Source of the DNA: Enterobacter cloacae
GTDB lineage: Bacteria; Pseudomonadota; Gammaproteobacteria; Enterobacterales; Enterobacteriaceae
Reading direction: 5' to 3'
NCBI GenBank assembly: GCA_014169315.1
Contig: AP022133.1
Span: forward strand, 2,790,001-2,854,000
Length of the DNA stretch: 64,000 bases
The first letter of the stretch is position 1, and each line of letters starts with the position of its first letter. The notes under the pieces were generated by a model. The model was given only the letters and a program-made list of their open reading frames with translations. It was not told where the DNA came from and searched no databases. A program made the translations under genes and the position numbers. Of the stretch, positions 36,165-46,298 are shown in pieces.

Positions 36165-36181
36165 TTGCAGAGTTCGTGCCA
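36165..36181 (-). promoter_or_regulatory. Sigma-54 promoter of the ast operon
   Basis: On the minus strand TGGCACG-N4-CTGCA fits the sigma-54 -24/-12 consensus (TGGCACG-N4-TTGCA) with one change. It lies 72 bp upstream of the astC start. In E. coli astC is an NtrC/sigma-54 gene activated in nitrogen limitation. No canonical NtrC site (GCAC-N7-GTGC) was found in the remaining spacer to xthA. Confidence 0.82.
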
Positions 36182-36411
36182 GCCAGCGATAAAAATGCAT
36201 AAACGGGATGGAGTGACAGAATATCAATAGCTTACGATATGGAATTATTCACTGTTATTGCATAAAAAGTGAATATTTTTACGGTAAGCGGCGCTTTGCC
36301 GCATGAAAACAAGAAAGAGTATGCACAGGCCAAATATAATTCTGGAATTGTGATCGCTCGCGAAATTTATTGACCATTTACGCCCTGTAACAGGGCGAGA
36401 CGCGTCAGAAT

Positions 36412-36428
36412 GGTGCAAATATTGCACC
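36412..36428. repeat. Palindrome GGTGCAA-ATA-TTGCACC upstream of xthA
   Basis: Seven-base arms around ATA lie 98 bp before xthA and about 230 bp upstream of the ast promoter. The half-site order is the reverse of an NtrC site, so the binding protein is unknown. Just to the left, GCCCTGTAACAGGGC (36382-36396) is another short hairpin. Nothing gene-like is seen in the rest of the 433-bp gap. Confidence 0.5.
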
Positions 36429-36526
36429 GTTGACATTATCTGTTGCAGTTATTGGTCAATCCCCGTAACAGATGAAAGAAATTCTGCTACCATCCATGCA
36501 CTATTCACCTTGCATTGGCAGCGACT

Positions 36527-37333
36527 ATGAAATTTGTCTCTTTTAATATCAACGGCCTGCGTGCCCGCCCTCACCAGCTTGAAGCGATTGTTGAGCAACA
36601 TCAGCCAGATGTGATCGGCCTGCAGGAGACAAAAGTTCACGACGATATGTTCCCCCTCGAAGAGGTGGCAAAACTGGGCTACAACGTCTTTTATCACGGG
36701 CAGAAAGGCCACTACGGTGTGGCGCTGCTGACTAAAGAAACGCCGGTTTCCGTACGTCGCGGTTTCCCGGGCGATGACGAAGAAGCCCAGCGCCGCATCA
36801 TCATGGCGGAAGTGCCTTCTGCACTCGGAAATATCACGGTGATCAACGGCTATTTCCCACAAGGTGAGAGCCGTGACCATGAGACCAAATTCCCGGCTAA
36901 AGCCAGGTTTTACCAGGATCTGCAGGATTACCTGACAAGCGAACTGAAGAAAGAGAACCCGGTGCTGATCATGGGCGACATGAATATCAGCCCGAGCGAT
37001 CTGGATATTGGTATTGGGGAAGAGAACCGTAAACGCTGGCTGCGCACCGGTAAATGCTCTTTCCTGCCGGAAGAACGCGAGTGGATGCAGCGTCTGCTGG
37101 GCTGGGGTCTGGTTGACACCTTCCGCACGGCTAACCCGGAAACGCAGGATCGCTTCTCATGGTTCGATTACCGCTCAAAAGGTTTTGATGACAACCGTGG
37201 CCTGCGTATAGACCTGCTGCTGGCCAGCTCGCCGCTGGCAGAACGCTGCATTGAAACCGGTATTGATTACGATATCCGCAGCATGGAAAAACCGTCTGAC
37301 CACGCGCCAGTGTGGGCGAAATTCAAACTGTAA
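36527..37333 (+). CDS. xthA: Exonuclease III
   Basis: A 268-residue AP endonuclease and 3'-5' exonuclease. Metal and catalytic residues are visible in FNINGLRAR (start), QETKVHDD (Glu near 34), [26 protein letters not shown] (Asp151/Asn153) and the final SDHAPV (His259). It repairs abasic sites. The start MKFVSFNI at 36527 gives the family length; a start four codons upstream is rejected. Confidence 0.97.
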   Translation: MKFVSFNINGLRARPHQLEAIVEQHQPDVIGLQETKVHDDMFPLEEVAKLGYNVFYHGQKGHYGVALLTKETPVSVRRGFPGDDEEAQRRIIMAEVPSALGNITVINGYFPQGESRDHETKFPAKARFYQDLQDYLTSELKKENPVLIMGDMNISPSDLDIGIGEENRKRWLRTGKCSFLPEEREWMQRLLGWGLVDTFRTANPETQDRFSWFDYRSKGFDDNRGLRIDLLLASSPLAERCIETGIDYDIRSMEKPSDHAPVWAKFKL

Positions 37334-37339
37334 CCCCGT

Positions 37340-38026
37340 GTGAACATTCAAAAATTACTCTTCCTGTGCGCCCTTTTGGGCGCATTTATTCTGGCGTTTG
37401 TGTTTCTTCCACCAGAGATGCTCTCCCTGGACGCCATCAAAACACACCAGCAAACGTTGCTCGCACAGGTGGCACATTCACCACTGCAAAGCGCCCTGCT
37501 CTATTTTGCGGTGTATGTCGCGATTTCGGCGCTGTCGATCCCCGGAGCAGCAATCCTGACGCTGCTGGGAGGAGCCCTTTTCAGCCTGTGGGAAGGGACA
37601 CTGCTGGTCTCGTTTGCCTCTACGCTGGGGGCGACGCTTGCCATGCTCGCCAGCCGCTATCTGCTGTGCGACTGGGTACAACAGCGCTTTGCTGCGCAGA
37701 TGAAAACGGTCAATGCCGGAATCTCTCGCGACGGCGCGCGCTACCTTTTTGCCCTGCGCCTGATGCCTCTGTTTCCCTTTTTTCTGGTGAACCTGCTGAT
37801 GGGGCTTACCCGTATTAGCGTGCGACGCTACTGGTGGGTGAGCCAGCTCGCCATGCTGCCCGCAACGGTTGTTTTTCTTAACGCCGGGCGAGAGCTGGGA
37901 AAACTGACATCGCTGCGCGATATTCTGTCGCCAGGTCTGGTATTCGCCTTTACACTACTGGGGTTATTGCCCCTGGCCACCCGGTGGCTGTTTTCTCATT
38001 GCACCCTTTCTTCGTTTAAAAAGTGA
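37340..38026 (+). CDS. TVP38/TMEM64-family membrane protein (VTT domain)
   Basis: A 228-residue protein with about five or six membrane spans and a GTG start 6 bp after xthA. The VTT/DedA-like core is seen in ALSIPGAAILTLLGGALFS (about 64-82) and the re-entrant RLMPLFPFFLVNLLMGLT. It resembles E. coli YdjX/YdjZ in family and lies where the ydjXYZ cluster precedes ynjABCD, but is not clearly orthologous to one of them. The ynjB start follows 6 bp after it, so it is probably part of the ynjBCD operon. Such proteins are linked to lipid scrambling or transport; function here is unknown. Confidence 0.85.
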   Translation: MNIQKLLFLCALLGAFILAFVFLPPEMLSLDAIKTHQQTLLAQVAHSPLQSALLYFAVYVAISALSIPGAAILTLLGGALFSLWEGTLLVSFASTLGATLAMLASRYLLCDWVQQRFAAQMKTVNAGISRDGARYLFALRLMPLFPFFLVNLLMGLTRISVRRYWWVSQLAMLPATVVFLNAGRELGKLTSLRDILSPGLVFAFTLLGLLPLATRWLFSHCTLSSFKK

Positions 38027-38032
38027 GGCATT

Positions 38033-39202
38033 ATGCGCCGTGTGCGTTTTTGCGCGTTTCTGACAGGTCTGCTGCTGGCTGTCCCTGCATTTGCAGCAGA
38101 CAGCTGGCAATCCATTCAACAACAAGCTAAAGGCCAGACCGTCTGGTTTAACGCCTGGGGTGGCGATCAGGCGGTAAACCGCTACCTGGACTGGGTCAGC
38201 GGCGAGATGAAAACGCACTACGCCATAAACCTCAAAATTGTCCACCTGGCCGATGCCGCCGATGCCGTAAAACGCATTCAGACAGAGCATGATGCAGGAC
38301 GAAACCACGACGGTTCAGTCGACTTGCTTTGGGTCAACGGGGAAAATTTCCGCACGCTGAAAGAGGCGAATCTGTTGCAAACCCAGTGGGCACAGACCCT
38401 GCCGAACTGGCGGTACGTCGATACCCACAAACCGGTCACGGAAGATTTTGCCATCGCGACCGATGGCGCGGAATCTCCGTGGGGCGGCGCTCAGCTCACC
38501 TTTATCGCCCGCAAGGGAAGCATGCCAACGCCGCCGGATAATCCCCAGGCCTTGCTGGCCTGGGCGCAGCAACATCCGGGTAAAGTGAGCTACCCTCGCC
38601 CACCGGATTTTACCGGCACTGCGTTTCTGGAACAGTTACTCCTGAACCTCACCACCCAGCCTGAGGCGCTAAAACGCGCGCCTGATAACACATTTGCGCA
38701 AGTGACAGCCCCACTCTGGAACTACCTCGACAAACTGCACCCACTGCTGTGGCGCGAAGGGAAAGACTTCCCCCCTTCGCCTGCACGCATGGATACCCTG
38801 CTTGCCGCTGGAAACCTGGATCTGTCACTGACGTTTAACCCCGCACATGTGCAGCAAAAAGTGGTCAGCGGCGAGTTGCCTGCCGACAGCTACAGTTTCG
38901 GTTTTCGTGGCGGGATGATCGGTAACGTCCATTTTGTTGCCATTCCGGCCAATGCCAGTGCGAGCGCAGGTGCGAAAGTGGTCGCCAATTTCCTGCTTTC
39001 ACCGCAGGCGCAGATCCGCAAAGCCAATCCGGCCATCTGGGGTGACCCAACCGTACTCGATCCCAAAACGCTGCCCGCCGTCGAGGCCAGGCAACTTAGC
39101 GCACATGCACCGGAAGGTTTACCGGTTGTTCTGCCGGAACCGCATGCCACCTGGGTTAACGCGCTGGAGCAGGAATGGTTTCGTCGTTACGGTACCCACT
39201 AA
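38033..39202 (+). CDS. ynjB: YnjB, ABC-transporter substrate-binding protein
   Basis: A 389-residue periplasmic binding protein with signal peptide cleaved after VPAFA. The mature start ADSWQSIQQQAKGQTVWFNAWGG and the core SVDLLWVNGENFRTLKEANLL match E. coli YnjB closely. The fold is that of iron/thiamine/spermidine-type binding proteins, but the ligand is not known. It is the first of three transporter genes, ynjB-ynjC-ynjD. Confidence 0.94.
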   Translation: MRRVRFCAFLTGLLLAVPAFAADSWQSIQQQAKGQTVWFNAWGGDQAVNRYLDWVSGEMKTHYAINLKIVHLADAADAVKRIQTEHDAGRNHDGSVDLLWVNGENFRTLKEANLLQTQWAQTLPNWRYVDTHKPVTEDFAIATDGAESPWGGAQLTFIARKGSMPTPPDNPQALLAWAQQHPGKVSYPRPPDFTGTAFLEQLLLNLTTQPEALKRAPDNTFAQVTAPLWNYLDKLHPLLWREGKDFPPSPARMDTLLAAGNLDLSLTFNPAHVQQKVVSGELPADSYSFGFRGGMIGNVHFVAIPANASASAGAKVVANFLLSPQAQIRKANPAIWGDPTVLDPKTLPAVEARQLSAHAPEGLPVVLPEPHATWVNALEQEWFRRYGTH

Positions 39203-40710
39203 GCGTGCTCGTCTGGCTGGCGATGGCGGTCATTTATATACCGCTACTCCCCGCCGGAGCCATGTTGGTAACACCGGCATTGTCGCAGGCGAACTGGCAG
39301 TCGCTGGCTGACGATCCGCAGTTACCCCAGGCGCTCGCCGCCACGCTGGTGTCCGCGATAATTGCCACTCTGGGCGCACTCGTTATCGCCCTGTTTTTTA
39401 TCACCGCGCTATGGCCTGGTGAACGCTGGCGTCGCCTGTGCAGCCATTTGCCCTGGTTACTGGCCGTTCCCCATGTTGCTTTCGCCAGCAGCGTCTTGCT
39501 GACGTTTGCGGAGGGCGGCCTGTTTTATCAGGTCTGTACATTCTGCTCACCGCAGCTCGATCGTTACGGTATCGGGTTAGGGCTGACGCTTGCCGTCAAG
39601 GAGGGGGCTTTCGTGTTGTGGGCGATTTACGCCGTATTGCCTGAAACACGGCTGGCACAGCAAAATGTGGTTTTGCAGACTCTGGGCTACGGCCGCATTC
39701 AGAGGCTGTGCTGGCTGGTGCTTCCCACCATCGCCCCTGCGCTGGGTGCGGTCATGCTGGCAGTGCTCGCCTGGTCGCTTTCTGTTGTGGATATGGCCAT
39801 TATCCTCGGGCCGGGAAATCCCCCCACGCTGGCGGTGCTGGCCTGGCAGTGGCTCAGCCAGGGAGATGCGCAGCAGCAGGCCAAAGGTATGCTGTTGTGT
39901 CTGGTTTTGCTCACACTCCTGGCCCTGCTGGCGGCGCTGGGTTATGGCGTCTGGAAAGCCTGGCGGCATACGCTACCCGGTCTTTCCGGGATCCGCCACA
40001 GTTCAGCCCTCGTGGTGCCTGAAAAGACGCTGTCCTGGCTGCTCCCGGGTTGTGGGATCCTCTGTGCCATCGTGCTGCTCTTCCTGGCAAGGCATGAGGA
40101 TGTCGCCCGTTCCTTCATCGCCACCAGCCTCGCGTTGGGTCTGCTCTCCAGCCTGCTGGCCCTTGCGCTGATCGTTATCTGGCTCGAATGGGGGCCACAG
40201 CGCGGTGCGCAGTGGGTCTGGCTGCCGCTCGCACTGCCTGCACTGCCGATAGTCTCCGGGCAATATGTTGTCGCATTAACGCTTGGCATTGACGGGCACT
40301 TCACCGCCGTACTCTGGAGTCACCTGCTGTGGGTTGTACCGTGGATGTTGCTGGTACTGCAACCGGCATGGCGCAGGCTCGATCCCCGGCTGATCCTCAC
40401 CGCCAGAACGTTGGGCTGGCGGCGCGCGAAGATCTTCTGGTTGCTGAAATGCCCCTTACTGGTACGCCCGGCGCTGCTGGCCTTTGCAACCGGATTTTCC
40501 GTCAGTATGGCGCAATACATGCCCACGCTCTGGCTGGGTGCGGGGCGGTTTGCCACACTGAACACCGAAACCGTGGCGCTCAGTAGCGGGGGCAGCATCC
40601 CGGTTCTGGCTCAGCGTGCGCTGGGGCTATTGCTCGTAACGGGTATCATTTTTGGCATTGCTGCGCTGTTGTCCCGGCTTGCGGGCCGTTACCGACGAGG
40701 ATTACGTTAA
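39175..40710 (+). CDS. ynjC: YnjC, fused ABC permease
   Basis: A 511-residue protein with about twelve hydrophobic segments. It is built as two permease halves, each with an EAA-type cytoplasmic loop (VLQTLGYGRIQRLCWLVLP and TARTLGWRRAKIFWLLKCP). Such tandem permeases are typical of the iron/thiamine (FbpB/ThiP) class. Its start lies within the last 28 bp of ynjB in another frame, and its stop overlaps ynjD by one base, so all three are translationally coupled. Confidence 0.94.
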   Translation: MVSSLRYPLSVLVWLAMAVIYIPLLPAGAMLVTPALSQANWQSLADDPQLPQALAATLVSAIIATLGALVIALFFITALWPGERWRRLCSHLPWLLAVPHVAFASSVLLTFAEGGLFYQVCTFCSPQLDRYGIGLGLTLAVKEGAFVLWAIYAVLPETRLAQQNVVLQTLGYGRIQRLCWLVLPTIAPALGAVMLAVLAWSLSVVDMAIILGPGNPPTLAVLAWQWLSQGDAQQQAKGMLLCLVLLTLLALLAALGYGVWKAWRHTLPGLSGIRHSSALVVPEKTLSWLLPGCGILCAIVLLFLARHEDVARSFIATSLALGLLSSLLALALIVIWLEWGPQRGAQWVWLPLALPALPIVSGQYVVALTLGIDGHFTAVLWSHLLWVVPWMLLVLQPAWRRLDPRLILTARTLGWRRAKIFWLLKCPLLVRPALLAFATGFSVSMAQYMPTLWLGAGRFATLNTETVALSSGGSIPVLAQRALGLLLVTGIIFGIAALLSRLAGRYRRGLR

Positions 40711-41330
40711 TGCTGAAGGTAAAAGATCTCACCATTGAGCCGCTGTTCCGGCAGGTCAATTTTTGTGTGCCACGCGGGGAAATTGTGACCCTGATGGGGC
40801 CTTCCGGCAGCGGGAAATCTACCCTTTTTTCCTGGATGGTCGGGGCGCTGTCTGCCGACTTTCAGGCGCATGGCGAACTGTGGATTGACGATCGGCGCTG
40901 CGATGGTCTCCCCGTGGAACAGCGCGGCTTAGGTATTCTCTTTCAGGACGCCCTGCTGTTCGATCATTTCAGCGTCGGGCAGAACCTGATGCTCGCCCTC
41001 CCGCCGCAGATTGCCGGGCGCTTTCGCCGGGAAACGGTGGAACAGGCGTTATACTCTGCCGGGCTGGCAAACCACTATGCCAGCGATCCTGCGACGCTTT
41101 CCGGCGGGGAGCGCGCCCGGGTAAGCCTGCTGCGCGCCCTGCTTGCAGAGCCGCAGGCGTTATTGCTGGATGAACCCTTCAGCCGTCTGGATAAAGCGCT
41201 ACGCGCGTCGTTTCGGGAATGGGTGTTTGAGGCAGTGCGCGCACGCCCTGTTCCGGTGGTGCTGGTTACCCATGACGACGAAGATATTCCGCCAGGTGGA
41301 GAGGTGATTGAGCTTTCTCGCTGGCAATAA
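40710..41330 (+). CDS. ynjD: YnjD, ABC-transporter ATPase
   Basis: A 206-residue ATPase with Walker A GPSGSGKST (residues 30-38), a Q-loop LFQDALLFDH, signature LSGGERARVSLLRALL, Walker B ALLLDEPFSRLD and switch VTHDDED. It is about ten residues shorter than my memory of the E. coli protein at its C-terminus. It powers the YnjBC importer of unknown substrate. Confidence 0.94.
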   Translation: MLKVKDLTIEPLFRQVNFCVPRGEIVTLMGPSGSGKSTLFSWMVGALSADFQAHGELWIDDRRCDGLPVEQRGLGILFQDALLFDHFSVGQNLMLALPPQIAGRFRRETVEQALYSAGLANHYASDPATLSGGERARVSLLRALLAEPQALLLDEPFSRLDKALRASFREWVFEAVRARPVPVVLVTHDDEDIPPGGEVIELSRWQ

Positions 41331-41403
41331 TGTGCTAACGCAATGTTTTCTGTCTCAGGAGAGACGACAATGCCCGCCTCACTCACTGACGTCAGGTTTT
41401 TCG

Positions 41404-42711
41404 ATGAAACGTGTTTCTCAACTGACCGCGCTGGCCATGCTCTGCGGCCTCGCCTCTTTTTCCTCTCTGGCGGCTGATATGCCCCATTCCCTTACGCTGG
41501 CTCAACTCCAGGAACAGCACGGTGCGACGATAGACACCCGTGCCAGTGCGTTTTATAACGGCTGGCCGCAAACGCTCAACGGGACATCCGGGCATGAGCC
41601 AGCCGCGCTCAACCTTTCCGCCTCATGGCTTGCCGCAATGAGCGATGACCAGATTAGCGCCTGGGCAAAGCAGCATCAGCTTACACCTGCAATGACGATC
41701 GCCCTCTACGGCAGCGAAGCCGATAATCAGGCCGTTAAATCACGTCTGGAAAAAGCCGGGTATGCCCACGTTTCGGTTCTCAGCGATGCGCTGCAAACCC
41801 CTGCGCGTTTACAGCGCCTGCCGCACTTTGAGCAACTCGTCTACCCGCAGTGGCTCCATCAGTTACAGCAAGGTAAACCGGTGAATGCCGCTCCGGCTGG
41901 CGACTGGAAAGTCATTGAAGCCGCCTGGGGGGCACCAAAGTTCTACCTGCTGAACCACATTCCCGGCGCAGACTATATTGATACCAATGAAGTAGAAAGC
42001 GAGCCGCTGTGGAATAAAGTCTCCGACGACAAGCTGAAAGCGATGCTGGCGAAGCACGGTATCCGTCATGACACCACCGTCATTTTGTATGGTCGTGACG
42101 TCTATGCCGCCGCCCGTGTGGCGCAGATCATGCTCTACGCCGGAGTGAAAGATGTCCGCATTCTCGATGGCGGCTGGAAAGCATGGTCAGACGCAAGCCT
42201 GCCGGTTGAACGCGGCACGCCAGGAAACGTGAAACCCGCCCCTGATTTTGGTGCGCCGATCCCTGGACAGCCGCAGTTGATGGTGGATATGGAACAGGCT
42301 CGTGGGATGCTGCATCGCCAGGATGCCTCACTGGTCAGCATCCGCTCATGGCCGGAGTTCATTGGTGAAACCAGCGGCTATAGCTACATCAAGCCAAAAG
42401 GAGAGATTGCCGGTGCCCGCTGGGGTCACGCGGGCAGCGATGCCACCCACATGGAAGATTTCCATAACCCGGATGGCACCATGCGCAGTGCCGACGATAT
42501 TGCCGCCATGTGGAAAACGTGGAACATTCTGCCGGAGCAGCACGTTGCGTTCTACTGTGGTACCGGCTGGCGTGCGTCAGAAACCTTTATGTACGCGCGT
42601 GCAATGGGCTGGAAAAACGTCGCCGTCTATGACGGTGGCTGGTACGAATGGAGCAGTCACCCGCAAAACCCGGTCTCCACCGGTGAACGCGGGCCAGACA
42701 GTTCTCACTGA
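41404..42711 (+). CDS. ynjE: YnjE, three-domain rhodanese (sulfurtransferase)
   Basis: A 435-residue secreted sulfurtransferase with signal peptide MKRVSQLTALAMLCGLASFS and three rhodanese domains. Only the last has the persulfide Cys, in FYCGTGWRAS near residue 385. E. coli YnjE uses mercaptopyruvate or thiosulfate and interacts with molybdopterin/thiamine sulfur proteins. The start MKRVSQ at 41404 supplies the signal peptide but has only a weak ribosome site. A second ATG at 41370 in another frame has the better one. Confidence 0.94.
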   Translation: MKRVSQLTALAMLCGLASFSSLAADMPHSLTLAQLQEQHGATIDTRASAFYNGWPQTLNGTSGHEPAALNLSASWLAAMSDDQISAWAKQHQLTPAMTIALYGSEADNQAVKSRLEKAGYAHVSVLSDALQTPARLQRLPHFEQLVYPQWLHQLQQGKPVNAAPAGDWKVIEAAWGAPKFYLLNHIPGADYIDTNEVESEPLWNKVSDDKLKAMLAKHGIRHDTTVILYGRDVYAAARVAQIMLYAGVKDVRILDGGWKAWSDASLPVERGTPGNVKPAPDFGAPIPGQPQLMVDMEQARGMLHRQDASLVSIRSWPEFIGETSGYSYIKPKGEIAGARWGHAGSDATHMEDFHNPDGTMRSADDIAAMWKTWNILPEQHVAFYCGTGWRASETFMYARAMGWKNVAVYDGGWYEWSSHPQNPVSTGERGPDSSH

Positions 42712-43325
42712 CGGGTAAGTGACTTCAGCGTCACATAACCGCTCCAGATGCGCGTTGTGGTGGTCAGCCAGCACAACGCGCCAAATAGCCACGCAAACAG
42801 CGTGAAGTGTGCCGGAAACAGACAGCACAACACAAACAGCGCGATCGTCTCCGTCCCCTCCGTTAACCCGCCGATGTAATAAAACGACTTGTGCGCATAG
42901 CCCGGGTTATCAATATTGTGCTTCGCGGCCAGCGCGGCAAAGGCCAGAAAGCTGCTGCCGGTACCGATAAACGCGCACAACAGCCAGGCGGCGGCCAGCG
43001 CATTCTCCGCAGGAGCGGCCAGAGCAAAACCAAACGGCACCAGGGCATAGAACAGAAAATCGAGCGCGATATCAAGAAATCCTCCGGCGTCCGTTAACCC
43101 TCTGCGTCGCGCCAGCGCACCGTCCAGACCATCCAGCACACGGTTCAACACAATGGCCGCCAGCGCAGCCGGATACCAGCCAAGCGCCAGAAACGGCAGC
43201 GCCAGCACGCCGATGATAAACCCGGTGAGCGTGAGTTTATCGGGTGAAATCGCGGGTTTGTCCAGTAAGGCTGCCAGCCGGTTAAGCACGGGTTTCACGC
43301 GCGGATGCAGATGTCGGTCAAGCAT
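42705..43325 (-). CDS. ynjF: YnjF, CDP-alcohol phosphatidyltransferase family
   Basis: A 206-residue membrane enzyme with the CDP-alcohol phosphotransferase motif D-G-x2-A-R-x8-G-x3-D-x3-D, seen as LDGLDGALARRRGLTDAGGF followed by LDIALDFLFYALVP. Five or six membrane spans follow. The precise alcohol acceptor is unknown. The start MLDRHLHPRV at 43325 is chosen by similarity; its stop overlaps convergent ynjE by 7 bp. Its start overlaps the ynjA stop by 8 bp, so the two form an operon. Confidence 0.93.
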   Translation of the reverse strand: MLDRHLHPRVKPVLNRLAALLDKPAISPDKLTLTGFIIGVLALPFLALGWYPAALAAIVLNRVLDGLDGALARRRGLTDAGGFLDIALDFLFYALVPFGFALAAPAENALAAAWLLCAFIGTGSSFLAFAALAAKHNIDNPGYAHKSFYYIGGLTEGTETIALFVLCCLFPAHFTLFAWLFGALCWLTTTTRIWSGYVTLKSLTRQ

Positions 43326-43887
43326 GTGGTTTCTCATTAAACGTGGCGCACAACCCCTGAGCAGGAATGTCCAGAGCGGCATTAAAACGGGCGGAAAGGT
43401 TCTGAAACGCAATCAACGCCGTCATTTCGGTAATGGCTTCATCGGTGAAATGGCGCTTAATCTCCATTTTGACCGTTGCATCCACCTGTGGCGGTGTGGC
43501 GGTGACGGCCTCGGCATACGCCAGCGCAGCCCGCTCCTCCTCACTGAATAACCCGGAATCACGCCAGCCACTGACGGCCTGCACCTTATCCAGCGCCCCT
43601 GAGCGCTCGGCAAGGCGTAAGCTGTTGGCATCAATACAGAATGCACAGTGACAAATCTGCGATACCCGGGTCATCAGCAGCGAGCGTAGCACCGGCGTGA
43701 GGCGCGCATTACGCCGCTCCAGGAAACCAACGAACAGCGCCACCAGCCAGAAAAGACGCGGCATACGTCCCCACCAGCGCGTGGGATTAAGCACTGCACC
43801 AAAGTGTTTTTTCTGCATAACGGCAATCGGCTTTAAACTGGCCGGGAGGGTTTTAAGGGGGGCTACCCAGGTGGATGTCTCTTTCAC
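43318..43887 (-). CDS. ynjA: YnjA-like AhpD/carboxymuconolactone-decarboxylase-family protein
   Basis: A 189-residue protein with the AhpD-type redox motif CHCAFC (CxxC) near residue 79, RWWGRMPRLFWLVALFVGFLER and SARFNAALDIPAQGLC as in E. coli YnjA. The GTG start at 43887 is preferred because AGGAG lies 6 bp before it and the N-terminus then aligns. An ATG 21 codons upstream has no ribosome site. In E. coli ynjA is upstream of ynjB; here it is paired with ynjF on the opposite strand. Confidence 0.83.
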   Translation of the reverse strand: MKETSTWVAPLKTLPASLKPIAVMQKKHFGAVLNPTRWWGRMPRLFWLVALFVGFLERRNARLTPVLRSLLMTRVSQICHCAFCIDANSLRLAERSGALDKVQAVSGWRDSGLFSEEERAALAYAEAVTATPPQVDATVKMEIKRHFTDEAITEMTALIAFQNLSARFNAALDIPAQGLCATFNEKPHA

Positions 43888-43962
43888 TTGCTTCTCCTGA
43901 TGACTGGACTCCTGGAAAGGGCAAGATACTATGTTGTTTTTCATTATCACTTATTGACGACC

Positions 43963-44373
43963 ATGCTGAAAACACTCGATGTCGTTGCGGCAATCATCGA
44001 AAAAGACGACAAAATTTTACTGGCACAGCGCCCTGAGCATGCCGATCAACCCGGTATGTGGGAATTTCCGGGTGGAAAAGTCGAAGCGGGAGAAACTCAG
44101 CCCGACGCGCTCAGACGCGAGCTACAGGAGGAGCTGGGCATCTGCGCCCGGCCTGAGCGCTACGTCGCAAGCCACCAGCGGGAAGTGTCGCAGCGGCTTA
44201 TTCATCTGCACGCCTGGCTCGTACCCACGTTTAGCGGAGAGCTGACAGCGCACTACCACCGTGCGCTGGTGTGGTGTACGCCCGAAGAGGCGTTTACCTA
44301 CGACTTAGCCCCGGCGGATATTCCGCTGCTGGAAGCGTTTATTCTTTTACGCGACGCCAGACCAGCGGATTAG
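43963..44373 (+). CDS. nudG: NudG, CTP pyrophosphohydrolase
   Basis: A 136-residue Nudix hydrolase. The Nudix box GGKVEAGETQPDALRRELQE plus ELGI spans about residues 37-60 with all catalytic Glu residues present. E. coli NudG removes pyrophosphate from CTP and from oxidised or methylated pyrimidine nucleotides such as 5-hydroxy-CTP. The start at 43963 matches the family N-terminus. Confidence 0.95.
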   Translation: MLKTLDVVAAIIEKDDKILLAQRPEHADQPGMWEFPGGKVEAGETQPDALRRELQEELGICARPERYVASHQREVSQRLIHLHAWLVPTFSGELTAHYHRALVWCTPEEAFTYDLAPADIPLLEAFILLRDARPAD

Positions 44374-44611
44374 TGCTAATGGCATGTTCATCGCGCTGGC
44401 ACTGTAACAAGACGCCGTCCGCTTTTACCACGGCACCTTCCGAATAGTTCTGATCCTGATAAATACAGCACTGGTTGCAGGGCTGTGTATTTTGCCCGCC
44501 GGAGCTAAACACCTCCGGCGGCACATTCACTTCCACACCCGGTCGAATGCGGTCAGCCTGAGCGCCTGCAGTAAACATCAAACATAACGCGGTCATCACG
44601 TAACGGTTCAT
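44339..44611 (-). CDS. ynjH: YnjH, DUF1496 secreted protein
   Basis: A 90-residue protein with a signal peptide (MNRYVMTALCLMFTAGAQA) and a small Cys-rich body with QPCNQCCIYQDQNYSEGAVV, suggesting disulfides or metal binding in the periplasm. It matches E. coli YnjH in length. Function unknown. Its 3' end overlaps convergent nudG by 35 bp. Confidence 0.92.
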   Translation of the reverse strand: MNRYVMTALCLMFTAGAQADRIRPGVEVNVPPEVFSSGGQNTQPCNQCCIYQDQNYSEGAVVKADGVLLQCQRDEHAISTNPLVWRRVKE

Positions 44612-44765
44612 AGAGTTATCTTCCTGTTGTCTCCTGATAATGAATATAACGGTAAACCGGGGCGGAACCTTTAATTTATCTCGTCATCGCTTTTTGTTAT
44701 GACACAAGCCGTGAGATGAATTTCCCTTTCGGCACACATTTTTGCTTGCTTCACAAAGCAGTACG

Positions 44766-44776
44766 GGTGGTATAGT
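44766..44776 (+). promoter_or_regulatory. gdhA extended -10 promoter
   Basis: TGG-TATAGT at 44768-44776 forms an extended -10 element about 64 bp before the gdhA start. The -35 region is poor, as is common with extended -10 promoters. Confidence 0.5.
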
Positions 44777-44824
44777 CAAAAAAACAACACAAATCGCATA
44801 AACAACATCCCAACATAATTATAA

Positions 44825-46183
<1,359 letters not shown>

Positions 46184-46207
46184 AGTAATGGCCGTGCGGC
46201 CGGGGTG

Positions 46208-46283
46208 CCCTCACCCACAGGGCTGAGGGTTCCCCACAAATTACAGGTTGGCACAGAATCCCCCTCTCCCTTGAGGGAGAGGG
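46208..46283. repeat. Two inverted repeats between gdhA and topB
   Basis: CCCTCA/TGAGGG at 46208-46229 and CCCTCTCCC/GGGAGAGGG with a 4-nt loop at 46262-46283. A related CCCTCTCCC...GAGAGG copy lies after yeaD near 58190. They look like a dispersed intergenic palindrome family and may also serve as transcript ends for convergent gdhA and topB. Confidence 0.55.
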
Positions 46284-46298
46284 AGAAAACCGGGCGGA

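Noticed and set aside
36412..36428. NtrC enhancer site for the ast operon
   Set aside because: The half-sites are in the order GTGC-GCAC, opposite to the NtrC consensus GCAC-N7-GTGC, so it is listed only as an unassigned palindrome.
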